A stretch of 64,000 bases of DNA from Patiria pectinifera (lineage: Eukaryota; Echinodermata; Asteroidea; Valvatida; Asterinidae): NCBI GenBank assembly GCA_029964075.1, contig CM057134.1, positions 20,252,905 to 20,316,904 on the forward strand, given 5' to 3'. The notes beneath the pieces were generated by a model, which worked only from the letters and a program-made list of their open reading frames with translations, searched no databases and was not told the DNA's origin. Positions within the stretch are counted from its first letter, which is position 1. The number at the start of each line of letters is the position of its first letter. Positions 46,134-55,382 of this stretch are shown piece after piece. Made by a program: the position numbers and the translations under genes.

Positions 46134-49100
46134 AAAAGATTTAATCTCGGCGATTAAAATATACAGACAACCCGAAGACTTTACAGAGTCAGCTTTTAGA
46201 GAAACGAGAAGGTTTAGAAATTACTACAGAAACTGGGAATTAAACCCCAGACTTTATAACCACGATTTAATCAAGTTTTTTGATTCGCACAAGGAACAAA
46301 TAGTCAATAAAATCAAGTCAGAATTGAGAGAGCTGAGAGGTTTAAAACTGGAGCTCACAATCAAAATAAAATACGAAAAAACCAAATCGGATGGTACGAT
46401 CGAAACTATCGAAGCTATTCATTATAGCAAGCCGAAAGCCGTTTTAAATCAAAGTCAAATAAAACAGGTTTTAAAAGAAGAGATCGAAGAGCTATTTAAA
46501 AAGGATGAAAGGTATACGAATCAAGGATCGGGTTGGGTTTTAAAAAAGATAATGGCGTTATACATCAACATCAACAGATATAATCCAGTGAGAGGTAGTT
46601 CTTACATAAACCTACCGGAACATCTTAAAATTAAACAGGCGATGATAAACATCAAAAACAAAGACGACGAGTGTTTGAGATGGTGTTTGAGAGCTGCTCT
46701 TGGGTTGTATACAGATAAAGTAAAAAATCAAATAAGAAATAATCCTAAATATAAAATTCATAAAGAAGAACCTGTTGTATACACCAAAGACGACGGACTC
46801 AGTTTTAAAGGCGTTGACTTTCCGACACCGGTCGATCAGATACCCAAGATAGAAAGACAAAATAATTTATCGATAAACGTATACGGTTATGAGGGTGAGA
46901 TATATCCATTATACGTGTCTAAAAACTATAAACCAGAGTCACGCCCTATCGATCTGCTTTTGATTTCTAAAGGTGACAAGCATCACTATTGTTGGATAAA
47001 ATATTTTACGAGGTTGATGTACGACGTTACGAAACATAAATGTAAGAAATATTTTTGTCGAAGATGTCTATGTCATTTTACCAATCAAAACAAATTAGAC
47101 AGACATATCGCCGATTGTAAGGGTATAGATGCACATCCATCAAAGATTGTATTTCCGACGGGTAAACCAAAATACATAGATGGGCAACCAGGCGAAAGAG
47201 ACGTACCGATATTAGAATTTAAAAACTATAGGCACAAACAAAAAGCACCATTTGTCATTTATGCTGACTTTGAATCCATACTACAAACAACAACAACACC
47301 CACACAGACACTAACATTTAAACCTACATGTACTCACTCAGACAAGGAGACAAACACAAAAAAGATTAACGTTCACAAAGCTAGCGGTTATTCGCTAGTT
47401 GTCGTGCGATGCGACGGTAAAAATGTGTATCAAGAGACCTATAGAGGCAAAGACGCTTCAACTAGATTTATAACAACGCTGTTACAATTACAAAGCGATA
47501 TTAATTGCATATTTGAAAAACCCCAACCCATAACATTTAACGAGCGAGCTAAAGACCATCACGATACAACAAACGCGTGTTGGATTTGCGAGAAACCAAT
47601 TTATCCCAATTACTCGAGCAACTGTCAGTGCCAGAAACCCAGAGAACCCAAGACGATAAAACAAAAGAAAGAACATCAGTACAAAAATAGTAAGGAATTT
47701 ATCGAGTCTAAATGTCTAGACTGCAAAAAGACCATTAATAAATTTAGAAAGGTCAGAGATCACTGCCACGTCACTGGTAAATATAGGGGTGCCGCACACG
47801 CTTATTGTAACCTCAAACTACAAATTAAACCCGGTTGTACACCGATACCGGTCTTTTTTCACAATTTACAAAATTACGACGCGCATTTAATCATGCAGGG
47901 AATGACAGAATACGATAGCCAAACAGAAATACAAGTGATCGCTAAAAATTCAGAAAAGTATATTTCGTTTTCGATAGGAAATCTACGATTTTTAGACTCG
48001 TTTAGTTTTATGGCATCATCGTTGGATAAATTAGTGAAAGGTTGTCCAAAAGAGTCGTTTCATTTACTCAAAAAGCATTTTAAACTAGGTACGCCAGAGG
48101 CGACTGACTTGCTATTACAAAAAGGAATTTATCCCTACGAATATATGAACTCGTTTGATAAGTTTCAAGAGACCAGCCTACCACCCATCGGCAAGTTTTA
48201 CAGCAGACTAAAAGACGAACATATATCGCAACAAGACTACGACAGAGCTCAACGCGTGTGGAACGAGTTTAATATACAAAATCTAGGAGAATATCACGAC
48301 TTGTACGTGACTACCGATACGTTATTACTTGCAGGCGTATTTGAAAACTTTAGACGAACGTGTATTACAAACTACGGGCTAGATCCAGCCAATTATTTTA
48401 CCGCACCCGGATTGTCCTGGGATGCTCTATTGAAACACTCGGAAGCTAAACTCGAACTGTTGCAAGACGTCGACAAACACTTATTTTTTGAAAAAGCAAA
48501 ACGAGGAGGCATATCTAGCGTGGGTGGAATGAGACATCACAAAGCCAATAATCAATATCTCGATGACTACGATTCAAACAAGCCCTCGAGTTATATCGCT
48601 TATCTGGATGCCAACAATCTGTACGGTTGGGCTATGAGTCAATATCTACCGCACAGTGATTTTAAATGGACACCCTCGAAACCGTTTACCGAAGAAAGAA
48701 TATTAACGCTTAAGAAAACGTCCAACACCGGCTACTTTTTTGAAGTAGATTTAGACTATCCGTACGATCTACACACCAAGCATAACGATTATCCCCTAGC
48801 ACCCGAAAATATCGTCGTACCCCAAGCGTGGATGTCTGATTATCAAAACGAGTTATTGGATACCGAACCTAATAGCGACGTACAAAAATTAACGTGTACG
48901 CTTAATCCAAAACAAAAATACGTGTTGCACTACGTTACGTTGCAGTCATACCTCGATCTCGGTTTGAAACTAAAAAAGGTACATCGCGTGTTAAAATTTA
49001 AACAAGCGCCTTGGATGAAATCTTACATCGATAAAAACACGCAACTCCGAACAAAAGCAACCTCTGATTTTGAGAAAGACTTTTTTAAACTGATGAATAA

Positions 49101-49881
49101 CAGCGTGTTTGGTAAGACGATGGAAAACGTTAGAAATCGAATAGACGGTTACCTACTGAGAGACAATAACGAGAGCGATCATAAAATATTCGAAAAAATA
49201 ATTCAAAAACCGAGCTATAAAACAACAACGCCGTTTCCAGAGTGTGACCTGTCGTTTGTCGAAACATATAAAACGACAACCGTGTTAAACAAGCCCATTT
49301 ACTGCGGAGTGAGTATCTTGGATCTCTCAAAGACGCTGATGTACGATTTTTATTACAACCGATTGAAAGACAAATACGGAGATAAAATCAGGTTGATGTA
49401 TACCGATACGGACAGTCTCTTGATTGTCGTTTACACGGATGACATATACAAAGACATGCGATCTCACGGGCAACACTACGACTTTTCGAATTACAATCTG
49501 GATCACGAGTTATACGATCCAACCAATAAGAAAGTGATCGGTAAATTTAAAGACGAGTTTGGAGGTAAGGTCATTCAAGAAGCCGTTTGCGTAAGACCCA
49601 AGATGTACTCGATTTTAACCGCTGACATCAACTTGAAAAAGGCCAAGGGAGTCACAAAATCGGTCACTGACAAAAGATTAAAACACCGACACTACTACGA
49701 CTGCATCTTTAAAAATAAATCTAAAACAGAAACGATGACTCAAATTCGATCGGAAAAACACATCCTTTACACCGTATCTCAAAATAAACTATCGTTGAGT
49801 CCGTTGGACACAAAGAGGTACATTTTACCGGATGGAATACACACGCTCGCTTATGGTCACCGTAATCTATATATTAATTAG
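46099..49881 (+). CDS. protein-primed DNA polymerase B of Polinton
   Basis: Replicates the element from its termini, probably with a protein primer, as in adenovirus and phi29-type systems. Numbering from the TTG at 46324, a C2HC zinc finger (C245, C248, H261, C265) and an HNH-like zinc motif (C464, C467, then DHCHVTGKYRG at 479) precede or interleave with the exonuclease. Exo motifs are DFES (D315), NLQNYDAH (D519) and a LDSFSFM candidate (D558). The polymerase has motif A YLDANNLYG (D762), motif B KLMNNSVFG (K922) and motif C YTDTDS (D1028, D1030). All catalytic residues are present, so the core looks intact. No ATG opens the frame; translation likely starts in the upstream SAP-like frame. 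The stop overlaps the integrase stop by 8 bp. Confidence 0.95.
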   Translation, partial: NTYRRVIKDGFEKDLISAIKIYRQPEDFTESAFRETRRFRNYYRNWELNPRLYNHDLIKFFDSHKEQIVNKIKSELRELRGLKLELTIKIKYEKTKSDGTIETIEAIHYSKPKAVLNQSQIKQVLKEEIEELFKKDERYTNQGSGWVLKKIMALYININRYNPVRGSSYINLPEHLKIKQAMINIKNKDDECLRWCLRAALGLYTDKVKNQIRNNPKYKIHKEEPVVYTKDDGLSFKGVDFPTPVDQIPKIERQNNLSINVYGYEGEIYPLYVSKNYKPESRPIDLLLISKGDKHHYCWIKYFTRLMYDVTKHKCKKYFCRRCLCHFTNQNKLDRHIADCKGIDAHPSKIVFPTGKPKYIDGQPGERDVPILEFKNYRHKQKAPFVIYADFESILQTTTTPTQTLTFKPTCTHSDKETNTKKINVHKASGYSLVVVRCDGKNVYQETYRGKDASTRFITTLLQLQSDINCIFEKPQPITFNERAKDHHDTTNACWICEKPIYPNYSSNCQCQKPREPKTIKQKKEHQYKNSKEFIESKCLDCKKTINKFRKVRDHCHVTGKYRGAAHAYCNLKLQIKPGCTPIPVFFHNLQNYDAHLIMQGMTEYDSQTEIQVIAKNSEKYISFSIGNLRFLDSFSFMASSLDKLVKGCPKESFHLLKKHFKLGTPEATDLLLQKGIYPYEYMNSFDKFQETSLPPIGKFYSRLKDEHISQQDYDRAQRVWNEFNIQNLGEYHDLYVTTDTLLLAGVFENFRRTCITNYGLDPANYFTAPGLSWDALLKHSEAKLELLQDVDKHLFFEKAKRGGISSVGGMRHHKANNQYLDDYDSNKPSSYIAYLDANNLYGWAMSQYLPHSDFKWTPSKPFTEERILTLKKTSNTGYFFEVDLDYPYDLHTKHNDYPLAPENIVVPQAWMSDYQNELLDTEPNSDVQKLTCTLNPKQKYVLHYVTLQSYLDLGLKLKKVHRVLKFKQAPWMKSYIDKNTQLRTKATSDFEKDFFKLMNNSVFGKTMENVRNRIDGYLLRDNNESDHKIFEKIIQKPSYKTTTPFPECDLSFVETYKTTTVLNKPIYCGVSILDLSKTLMYDFYYNRLKDKYGDKIRLMYTDTDSLLIVVYTDDIYKDMRSHGQHYDFSNYNLDHELYDPTNKKVIGKFKDEFGGKVIQEAVCVRPKMYSILTADINLKKAKGVTKSVTDKRLKHRHYYDCIFKNKSKTETMTQIRSEKHILYTVSQNKLSLSPLDTKRYILPDGIHTLAYGHRNLYIN

Positions 49882-50875
49882 GCGGTAATTGCGTGTCCTC
49901 GGGTACGACTTGAAGCTCTTGTCTCACAAAACTCCTTTTTGGGCCGTCTTGCAGGTAATAAAGAGTAGGACCCGTCGTGACTTTTTTACCTTCAATCATT
50001 TTAAATTGACTCGTTCTTTTTTCCACGTTGAAGATGTCTACGCTCCAAATGGGATCCGTGGCTCTTCTAGAAGTTCCACCCTCTTGCTCACCCGGGTAAT
50101 ATAAATATCTAACCATAGCGTCTTGCGGTAATTGTTGCTCTTTTGTTTTAACGGGGTTAGCCGGCGATTGCCGGACCTGTTTTAGTTTAACCGCCTCTGA
50201 CGGCGCTTTAGCTATTAATCTTGTCGTTTCATCGTTTATAGCTTTGATCACGCTGGATAATCGCTCGACCCATTGCGTGTTTCTACTCTCGGGATTTAAC
50301 ATTTCTTGAGCGTACTGATGACCAAACAGTCTCTCGGCTAGCGTTCAATTAAATCTTTCTACGATACCCTGCGATCGGTGGTTTCCGGGTTCGCCTACGA
50401 TAATCTTGACGTTTTTTGAGGCCATCCATTTTTTAAATGCGCCTTTAAATTCGGTACCGGCGTCTACTCTCAACGTTTTAGGGTAACTCAAAGGCGACCT
50501 CGCGTAAATCTTAACGATAGCATCCTGGGTGGAATCTGCCGTTTTAGAAACCAAAGGTTCTGCTTCGTGGTATCGACTCGCAACATCGACAACCGTCAAA
50601 GCGTATTTATAAGTCTTGCGTTTTACTTTATCCCAGGGTAGGTATAGCACATCCATTTGGTGAAAGTCGTTTGGTGTTTCAAACTCTCGCGATGTACTCG
50701 TAGGCCTGGGTACATACGCAGGACCCGGTAGATAAATTTGCCAGATCGCTTGTTTTTTAAGCCAATCTCTGATTACCTTTTTATCGATTTTTGTTTTATC
50801 GTGTAAATGGTCGACGGCACTTTCACCTCTCCAATAACCGCTCGGGCTATAATACAGTTTAGATAATGTTTGCAT
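49874..50875 (-). pseudogene. retroviral-type integrase, one internal stop
   Basis: Inserts element DNA into the host genome. Translation from ATG 50875 gives 176 residues with the DDE catalytic set: D75 in HQMDVLY, D138 in VDAGTEF and E173 in GIVERF. The D138-E173 spacing is typical of the retroviral/Polinton superfamily. A TGA at 50347-50345 interrupts the frame. The same frame then continues open for about 157 more residues to 49874, including the expected C-terminal part (YLYYPGEQ, VDIFNVEKR). TGA is what CpG decay of an arginine codon would give, so this is probably a nonsense mutation rather than two genes. Convergent with the polymerase; the two stops overlap. Truncation just after the catalytic glutamate probably abolishes function. 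Confidence 0.9.
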
Positions 50876-50906
50876 ATTATTTAATATAAAAGACGTTTAT
50901 AATAAT
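50876..50906. promoter_or_regulatory. divergent promoter, integrase / structural genes
   Basis: Only 31 bp separate the two start codons. The sequence is almost all A/T, with TATATTAAAT toward the integrase and TTATAATAAT toward the structural genes. It therefore probably starts transcription both ways, separating replication from virion genes. Confidence 0.55.
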
Positions 50907-51329
50907 ATGGCTAGCGTTGCTATGATGTTAGGAGGCGCGATCGTCAACGCCTTAGCTTTTACTGGTTCAAACTTTTTATTTTCAAATCTGAAACAGAGTG
51001 ACGAGGAGCGTAAGAGACACGATTTAGCGATAGAACAACTCTCAGCCGCCAAAGATAAGTGGCAACGAGAACGAACGAAATATCTAGATTTTCTAAACGA
51101 ACGTATCAGAAAACAAAATGCTTCTAAAGAAACATTTTCTAACGTAGACCGAGCGTTGCGTTACTACAACGAGGTGAGTGGACACTCTACCGAACTACCC
51201 GTAGGACTGCAACACGAACCCAAACTCGAAGATTTTTACGAGCCTAGCGACCAACAAATAGAAAAAGAACTGGCGTTTATCGCGGGAGGAACGCTATTGG
51301 TGGGCTTCTTGGCTTACAAATACCTTTAA
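50907..51329 (+). CDS. small coiled-coil membrane protein
   Basis: 140 residues with a hydrophobic N-terminal helix (about 3-26), a charged helical middle (30-75, KQSDEERKRHDLAIEQL) likely to form a coiled coil, and a C-terminal membrane segment (about 122-139, AGGTLLVGFLAYKYL). It lies first in the structural gene block, 22 bp upstream of the major capsid gene. Function is not recognised. Position and membrane anchors suggest a minor virion or assembly protein, by inference only. Confidence 0.8.
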   Translation: MASVAMMLGGAIVNALAFTGSNFLFSNLKQSDEERKRHDLAIEQLSAAKDKWQRERTKYLDFLNERIRKQNASKETFSNVDRALRYYNEVSGHSTELPVGLQHEPKLEDFYEPSDQQIEKELAFIAGGTLLVGFLAYKYL

Positions 51330-51351
51330 ATTTAAAACTCGTATAAATAAA
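51330..51351 (+). promoter_or_regulatory. start-proximal TATA motif of capsid gene
   Basis: The 22-bp gap contains TATAAATAAA ending directly at the ATG of the major capsid candidate. It belongs to the motif group found before many genes of the element. Confidence 0.5.
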
Positions 51352-52620
51352 ATGAATGCGTATGGAAAAAAGCTCAATCCCAGCAGGCTGTTAAAAATAC
51401 CCAGATCTATCAAGGGTGAGAGAAAAGAGGTGGTCATTACCCACAATCCTAGTAGTATATCGGCGGGGCAAACGCTGAGGGTCAAGTTTCCTCAATTGGG
51501 TGTAGACGACGTGATCGTACCCGGCACTTGTAAACTAGCTTTCAATTTAGAACTCGAAGGTGGAAGCGACAACAATAGAACCATTTTTGGTAATTTAGCC
51601 AGAAATTTAGTCAGCGAAATCAGCGTCAGGCTTCAAGGTCACGAAATTGTGAGTTATCGTCACGCCGACGTGTATCACAACTTTAAAGACAATTGGATCA
51701 ACAGCTCGACGACTCGAAACATGGCGTACTCGGGCATAGAAAAAGAAAACGTGTCTAAACTAAGAACGGGGGCACAAGATGCTAACGCGGGCGCCAACAA
51801 CGGTAAGGATCAAGCTATCGCGGATGCCTATGGTAACAGATATTGTATTCCCCTAGACATTGACATACTGACTTCGCATCACCCTTTTTACCCCAGCGGT
51901 TTAAAACAACCTCTGACGTACGAGATAAAGTTTAACGATTACGATAAAGTAGTCAACAGTTCAGATACGGCGGCGATGTATTCTATCTCAGACTTGTCTC
52001 TCGAATACGAAGTGGTGACCAACAGAGACCTAGCTATCACCATCAGGAATAAACACAAGGGGTTAATGCAATATCTGTTTGATAAAATCCACTCGCTAGA
52101 AGTTAGATCCATCAACAAATCGGACACGCTTTGGAACGTCAGCGTTAATCAACCCATCAGGAGTCTCAAGGGTATTTTGTTTTTGTTTAAAGATCCCGCT
52201 GTCAAAAATCCGCAGCGATTTTACAATCCAAAAATAACCAAAACATCGGTGACCGTAGAAGGTAAACCCAATCAACTCTACAGTCAAGGCATGTTTCAGT
52301 ATCAACACTGGAATGAAATCAACAAGTTCTTTGGAGACAGCGATACCGAAAGCGGGCGCGGAGTAGCTAAAGACTTAAATTTGACGGGTTTTGACCTCGG
52401 AGACTACCTAAAAGACAAGTACGGTCTGTGGCTCGATTTTAGAAGTAACGACGACAATTCCGCTCACGGATCCGGTAGGAAACTCGGAGACGGAGGAGGC
52501 ATCAACATTCAATTTAACAGAGAAGCCGAAGGTCAAGGTGACCTCACGATGTACGTATTTTTAGTCATGGATGCTCAATTGAACTTGGAAGACGGGAATT
52601 TTAAATCTCTGTTAAGTTAA
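51352..52620 (+). CDS. major capsid protein candidate (double jelly-roll)
   Basis: 422 residues beginning MNAYGKKLNPSRLLKIPRS. The sequence is soluble and beta-rich without membrane segments. It alternates strand-like stretches (VRLQGHEIVSYRHADVYH, YEIKFNDYDKVV, LWNVSVNQPIRSLKGILF) with loops, and ends in a strand-rich segment (MYVFLVMDAQLNLEDG). Length, composition and position before the packaging ATPase fit the Polinton major capsid protein (PY class), which is known to be a double jelly-roll. I recognise the overall pattern from invertebrate Polintons but cannot run a structure search. The frame is intact, in contrast to the right part of the element. Confidence 0.8.
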   Translation: MNAYGKKLNPSRLLKIPRSIKGERKEVVITHNPSSISAGQTLRVKFPQLGVDDVIVPGTCKLAFNLELEGGSDNNRTIFGNLARNLVSEISVRLQGHEIVSYRHADVYHNFKDNWINSSTTRNMAYSGIEKENVSKLRTGAQDANAGANNGKDQAIADAYGNRYCIPLDIDILTSHHPFYPSGLKQPLTYEIKFNDYDKVVNSSDTAAMYSISDLSLEYEVVTNRDLAITIRNKHKGLMQYLFDKIHSLEVRSINKSDTLWNVSVNQPIRSLKGILFLFKDPAVKNPQRFYNPKITKTSVTVEGKPNQLYSQGMFQYQHWNEINKFFGDSDTESGRGVAKDLNLTGFDLGDYLKDKYGLWLDFRSNDDNSAHGSGRKLGDGGGINIQFNREAEGQGDLTMYVFLVMDAQLNLEDGNFKSLLS

Positions 52621-52621
52621 A

Positions 52622-53239
52622 ATGACACAACCGCATTGCGCTTTAATCGTCGGCAAAACAAATTCGGGCAAAACCAAATGGATTTTGGATCTGTTAGAGT
52701 CAGACTATAAAAATACATTTGAGGCGATAGTCATCATTTGCCCTACCATATTTAAAAACAAAACGTACATCGAAAGAAAGTGGATTCAAGCAGATCCCGA
52801 GGTATACCTCTGCGATCCGGAATTGTACAAGATGACGCTCAACGAAGCGATCGATTTTTACAGGAAAATATTCGAAGGTGTTGCCACGCTGTTTATCGTG
52901 GACGATTGCTCTTCGGATCAAGAGATTAAATATCGTAAAAAGACGTGCGCTTTAAGCAAGATGGCATTTAGCGGAAGACACGTAAATCACAGCTGTTGGT
53001 TACTGACCCAAAAGTACAACAGCGTTTTAAAAGATTATAGAGAAAACACGGCTTGGTTGGCGTTATTTTACTGCAAAGATAAAACATCGTTTGATCAAGC
53101 GTTAGACGAAAATGACGTCGTACCCATTGAAGAACGAGATTATATAAAACGACGTTTGAGAGATGTGAAATATAGTAAATTGGTCGTATACACCGAACCT
53201 CCAGTTAGTTACAAGCTACTTGAGAAGCTAGTTGAGTAA
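52622..53239 (+). CDS. A32-like genome-packaging ATPase
   Basis: 205 residues. Walker A is GKTNSGKT at 11-18; Walker B is LFIVDD with acidic residues at 94-95. A sensor-like polar stretch (SCWLLTQKYN) follows. This is the FtsK/A32 packaging ATPase of Polintons, virophages and large DNA viruses, which drives DNA into capsids. It starts 1 bp after the capsid stop, implying co-transcription and tight coupling. Its last codons (KLVE, stop) are the first unit of the 22-bp tandem array that follows. Confidence 0.95.
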   Translation: MTQPHCALIVGKTNSGKTKWILDLLESDYKNTFEAIVIICPTIFKNKTYIERKWIQADPEVYLCDPELYKMTLNEAIDFYRKIFEGVATLFIVDDCSSDQEIKYRKKTCALSKMAFSGRHVNHSCWLLTQKYNSVLKDYRENTAWLALFYCKDKTSFDQALDENDVVPIEERDYIKRRLRDVKYSKLVVYTEPPVSYKLLEKLVE

Positions 53240-53552
53240 CAATTAATAGCTAGGTGAGTAACAATTAATAGCTAGGTGAGTAACAATTAATAGCTAGGTG
53301 AGTAACAATTAATAGCTAGTTGAGTAACAATTAATAGCTAGGTGAGTAACAATTAATAGCTAGTTGAGTAACAATTAATAGCTAGGTGAGTAACAATTAA
53401 TAGCTAGTTGAGTAGCAATTAATAGCTAGGTGAGTAACAATTAATAGCTAGTTGAGTAACAATTAATAGCTAGGTGAGTAACAATTAATAGCTAGTTGAG
53501 TAACAATTAATAGCTAGGTGAGTAACAATTAATAGCTAGTTGAGTAGCAACC
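53226..53552 (+). repeat. 22-bp tandem array growing from the ATPase stop
   Basis: About 15 copies of AGCTAGkTGAGTAACAATTAAT. The k position is T,G,G,G and then strictly alternates T/G, giving a 44-bp higher-order unit for most of the array. Only a few other changes are seen (AGTAGC near 53414 and 53545). The first copy contains the ATPase stop codon, so the array expanded from the 3' end of that gene. No spacers and no open frame through it. Confidence 0.95.
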
Positions 53553-53626
53553 TATTCAACAAACTACACACGTATTACAATTTGTTAATCAACAAACGTC
53601 AACAAAATACATTTTGTTGTAAGTAA

Positions 53627-53779
53627 ATGATAGCAATATTCGAGTATTTGCAGTTTTTGGCTATTATCATCATATCGTTTAATTTATCGTTTTACACCTA
53701 CCAATACCTTTGCTTTTGTAACAAAGTTGCAACAGCTACAACAAAATTAAATTCGTTTCTAATTAAATGGAGGACCTAA
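53627..53779 (+). CDS. 50-residue hydrophobic peptide
   Basis: ATG 53627 (after aagtaa) to TAA 53779. The N-terminal 35 residues form one long hydrophobic segment (MIAIFEYLQFLAIIIISFNL) followed by a CFC motif and a short basic tail. It overlaps the next start by 13 bp, which fits a compact viral gene set. It may be a small membrane protein of the virion or an exit/entry factor. It is short and unconserved to my eye, so it could be fortuitous. Confidence 0.5.
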   Translation: MIAIFEYLQFLAIIIISFNLSFYTYQYLCFCNKVATATTKLNSFLIKWRT

Positions 53780-54342
53780 AACTGACTTTAACCAAACAAG
53801 ATCACAACGCAGAACATAAAGATCGTTTGTGCGGTGTCGTAGCAGCCGGAAACTCTAGAAAGTACTTGGGAAAGGAATACACCGTTAAACATATCGAAGC
53901 TCTTGACAGTAAAGAACTCGACAAGCTGTATCATCTGTACGAAACTAAATTTGGAAATGAAATTGTTCAAACCGTTGGTAAATACACTTTAAGTCTATTT
54001 TCGAGAGTGTTAGCTGTTGTTACACCCGTACAAGTTTTAGGATATAATGTCACTATAGATTCTGAAGAAGAACTCACCAACGACTTGAGTTCTGATCCTA
54101 TTATAAGCGCGAGTATGGCTGGTATGTTGAGCGACGTTTGTTACAAGTACGGAACTTTTATATCACCCCTAGTTGCTACGATTATCACAACAAAACATTT
54201 GAAATTTAATAAACCTAATATAATAAATGGAAGATCAGAAAGCAGCGACAGCAACGCCTGCAGCTCAACCAGCAGAGACAGAGACGCCCCCACCGATAAA
54301 AACAACGACATCACCGACGGTAACGAGAGTGACCAAGACTAA
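53767..54342 (+). CDS. unknown Polinton protein, 191 residues
   Basis: The start follows 'ttctaattaaATG'. A charged N-terminal half (ALDSKELDKLYHLYETKFG) is followed by hydrophobic segments (about 72-95, YTLSLFSRVLAVVTPVQVLGY, and 118-140), then a polar S/D/N-rich tail. The motif IDSEEELTNDLSSDP between the hydrophobic parts looks conserved in similar invertebrate Polinton proteins as far as I recall. Possibly a membrane-associated protein; function unknown. Its last 116 bp overlap the next gene in another frame, and the polar tail is exactly that overlapped part. Confidence 0.75.
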   Translation: MEDLKLTLTKQDHNAEHKDRLCGVVAAGNSRKYLGKEYTVKHIEALDSKELDKLYHLYETKFGNEIVQTVGKYTLSLFSRVLAVVTPVQVLGYNVTIDSEEELTNDLSSDPIISASMAGMLSDVCYKYGTFISPLVATIITTKHLKFNKPNIINGRSESSDSNACSSTSRDRDAPTDKNNDITDGNESDQD

Positions 54343-54610
54343 AAATCCTAAACGAATTCAGCAGGGTAAAGCTTTAGCCGAGCACAATAGACAGATGAAA
54401 TTAAAATTAGCAAAAATGAACGTAACATCGGACGAAGCTACGAGCTCACCAGACTACAACTCTTGGGTGATGTGGGGGGCTGTAGCGTCTATAATAGGGG
54501 TGGGGCTGCTGGTACTAAAAAGTAAGGCAACTGCGCCGGTAGTACAGCCAGTGCCGGTAGTCACGCAACCCACTACACCCAGCGTCCCCAAAACGCTAGA
54601 CATGGAATAA
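54227..54610 (+). CDS. small C-terminally anchored protein
   Basis: 127 residues. The ATG directly follows TATAATAA, the shared start-proximal motif, inside the end of the preceding gene. The N-terminus is A/T/P-rich, then comes a basic helix (about 36-62, KNPKRIQQGKALAEHNRQ), one membrane segment (80-97, WVMWGAVASIIGVGLLVL), and a P/T/V-rich tail. The basic segment could bind DNA or capsid on one side of a membrane. Unknown family. Confidence 0.75.
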   Translation: MEDQKAATATPAAQPAETETPPPIKTTTSPTVTRVTKTKNPKRIQQGKALAEHNRQMKLKLAKMNVTSDEATSSPDYNSWVMWGAVASIIGVGLLVLKSKATAPVVQPVPVVTQPTTPSVPKTLDME

Positions 54611-54643
54611 ACCAGCAATTTAAAAATTGTTATATTAAAAACG

Positions 54644-54886
54644 ATGAGTAACTTTGACACCAACGGAATAGCTAATACGATTTATCACGGAGCCGTCATA
54701 TCAGGTCTTTCGATGGGATACGCCATGATAGGAGCTAAACTACTCAAAATGAAAGCGCCGGATTTAAACAAACTAAGCGTAGAAGATGCGGCTAAATTGA
54801 CGGGCATTATAAGTGGAGCTCTGGCCACGCAAAATTGGTTGGTGACCCAGGGTATACTACCGGGCAGTATAATGAAAACGGCATAA
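54644..54886 (+). CDS. 80-residue membrane protein
   Basis: The start follows 'gttatattaaaaacg'. It has two moderately hydrophobic segments (about 14-36, HGAVISGLSMGYAMIGAKLL, and 50-68, LTGIISGALATQNWLVTQG) separated by a charged loop (APDLNKLSVEDAAK). Such short two-helix proteins are common in Polintons and virophages. Function not known. Confidence 0.75.
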   Translation: MSNFDTNGIANTIYHGAVISGLSMGYAMIGAKLLKMKAPDLNKLSVEDAAKLTGIISGALATQNWLVTQGILPGSIMKTA

Positions 54887-54908
54887 TTTAAATAGGTTTA
54901 TTAAATAA

Positions 54909-55382
54909 ATGGATGGAGAAGGATTTTACGATCCAGACTATGAAAGAACAGATGATAACAATGATGATGATGTAGCAGAGACCAATCTGGATTGGGACGA
55001 TACTTTTGATAATACCCAACTTCCACCGGTAGACACAGAAAGCGTCCTCGGCACGGGTACAATAAGCAGTTTATCTATAGAACTAATAAAAGAAGATGTT
55101 GATTCATTTTACAAACAAAATAATATAGACCCCGCGTTTATCGACCCCAACGATTTTGAAATTGGTAAAGACAGAAATCTATACGTTAAAACATATAAAG
55201 GTCGAGAACCATTATCTTATAGACGAGGTGGTCAAAGAATATATTACAAATTAAGTACCTTACAAAGTAAATATGGTACCGCATTTATTCGCGACACCCT
55301 CAAAATCGCTGACTATAAACCAACACTACTTGCCAAACTAAAAGATAAACTCGAAAAGTACAACCCGAGAGTATCCCCATGA
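54909..55382 (+). CDS. acidic protein, 157 residues
   Basis: The start follows 'gtttattaaataa'. The first 55 residues are very acidic and disordered (YERTDDNNDDDVAE). The rest is a compact mixed alpha/beta domain with a basic C-terminus (KLKDKLEKYNPRV). No catalytic motif recognised. Its stop overlaps the next start (CCCATGA), so the two are probably translated from one message. Confidence 0.75.
   Translation: MDGEGFYDPDYERTDDNNDDDVAETNLDWDDTFDNTQLPPVDTESVLGTGTISSLSIELIKEDVDSFYKQNNIDPAFIDPNDFEIGKDRNLYVKTYKGREPLSYRRGGQRIYYKLSTLQSKYGTAFIRDTLKIADYKPTLLAKLKDKLEKYNPRVSP

Noticed and set aside
46324..46326. Polymerase start at this TTG
   Set aside because: The frame is open and protein-like upstream to 46099, and TTG is not a normal animal start; the N-terminus is more likely the upstream SAP-like segment.
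49874..50302. Separate 142-residue gene downstream of the integrase
   Set aside because: It is in the same frame as the integrase, contiguous apart from one stop, and reads as its C-terminal part.
53226..53552. CRISPR-like array
   Set aside because: Units are directly contiguous with no spacers, and the setting is a eukaryotic virus-like element; it is a simple tandem repeat.
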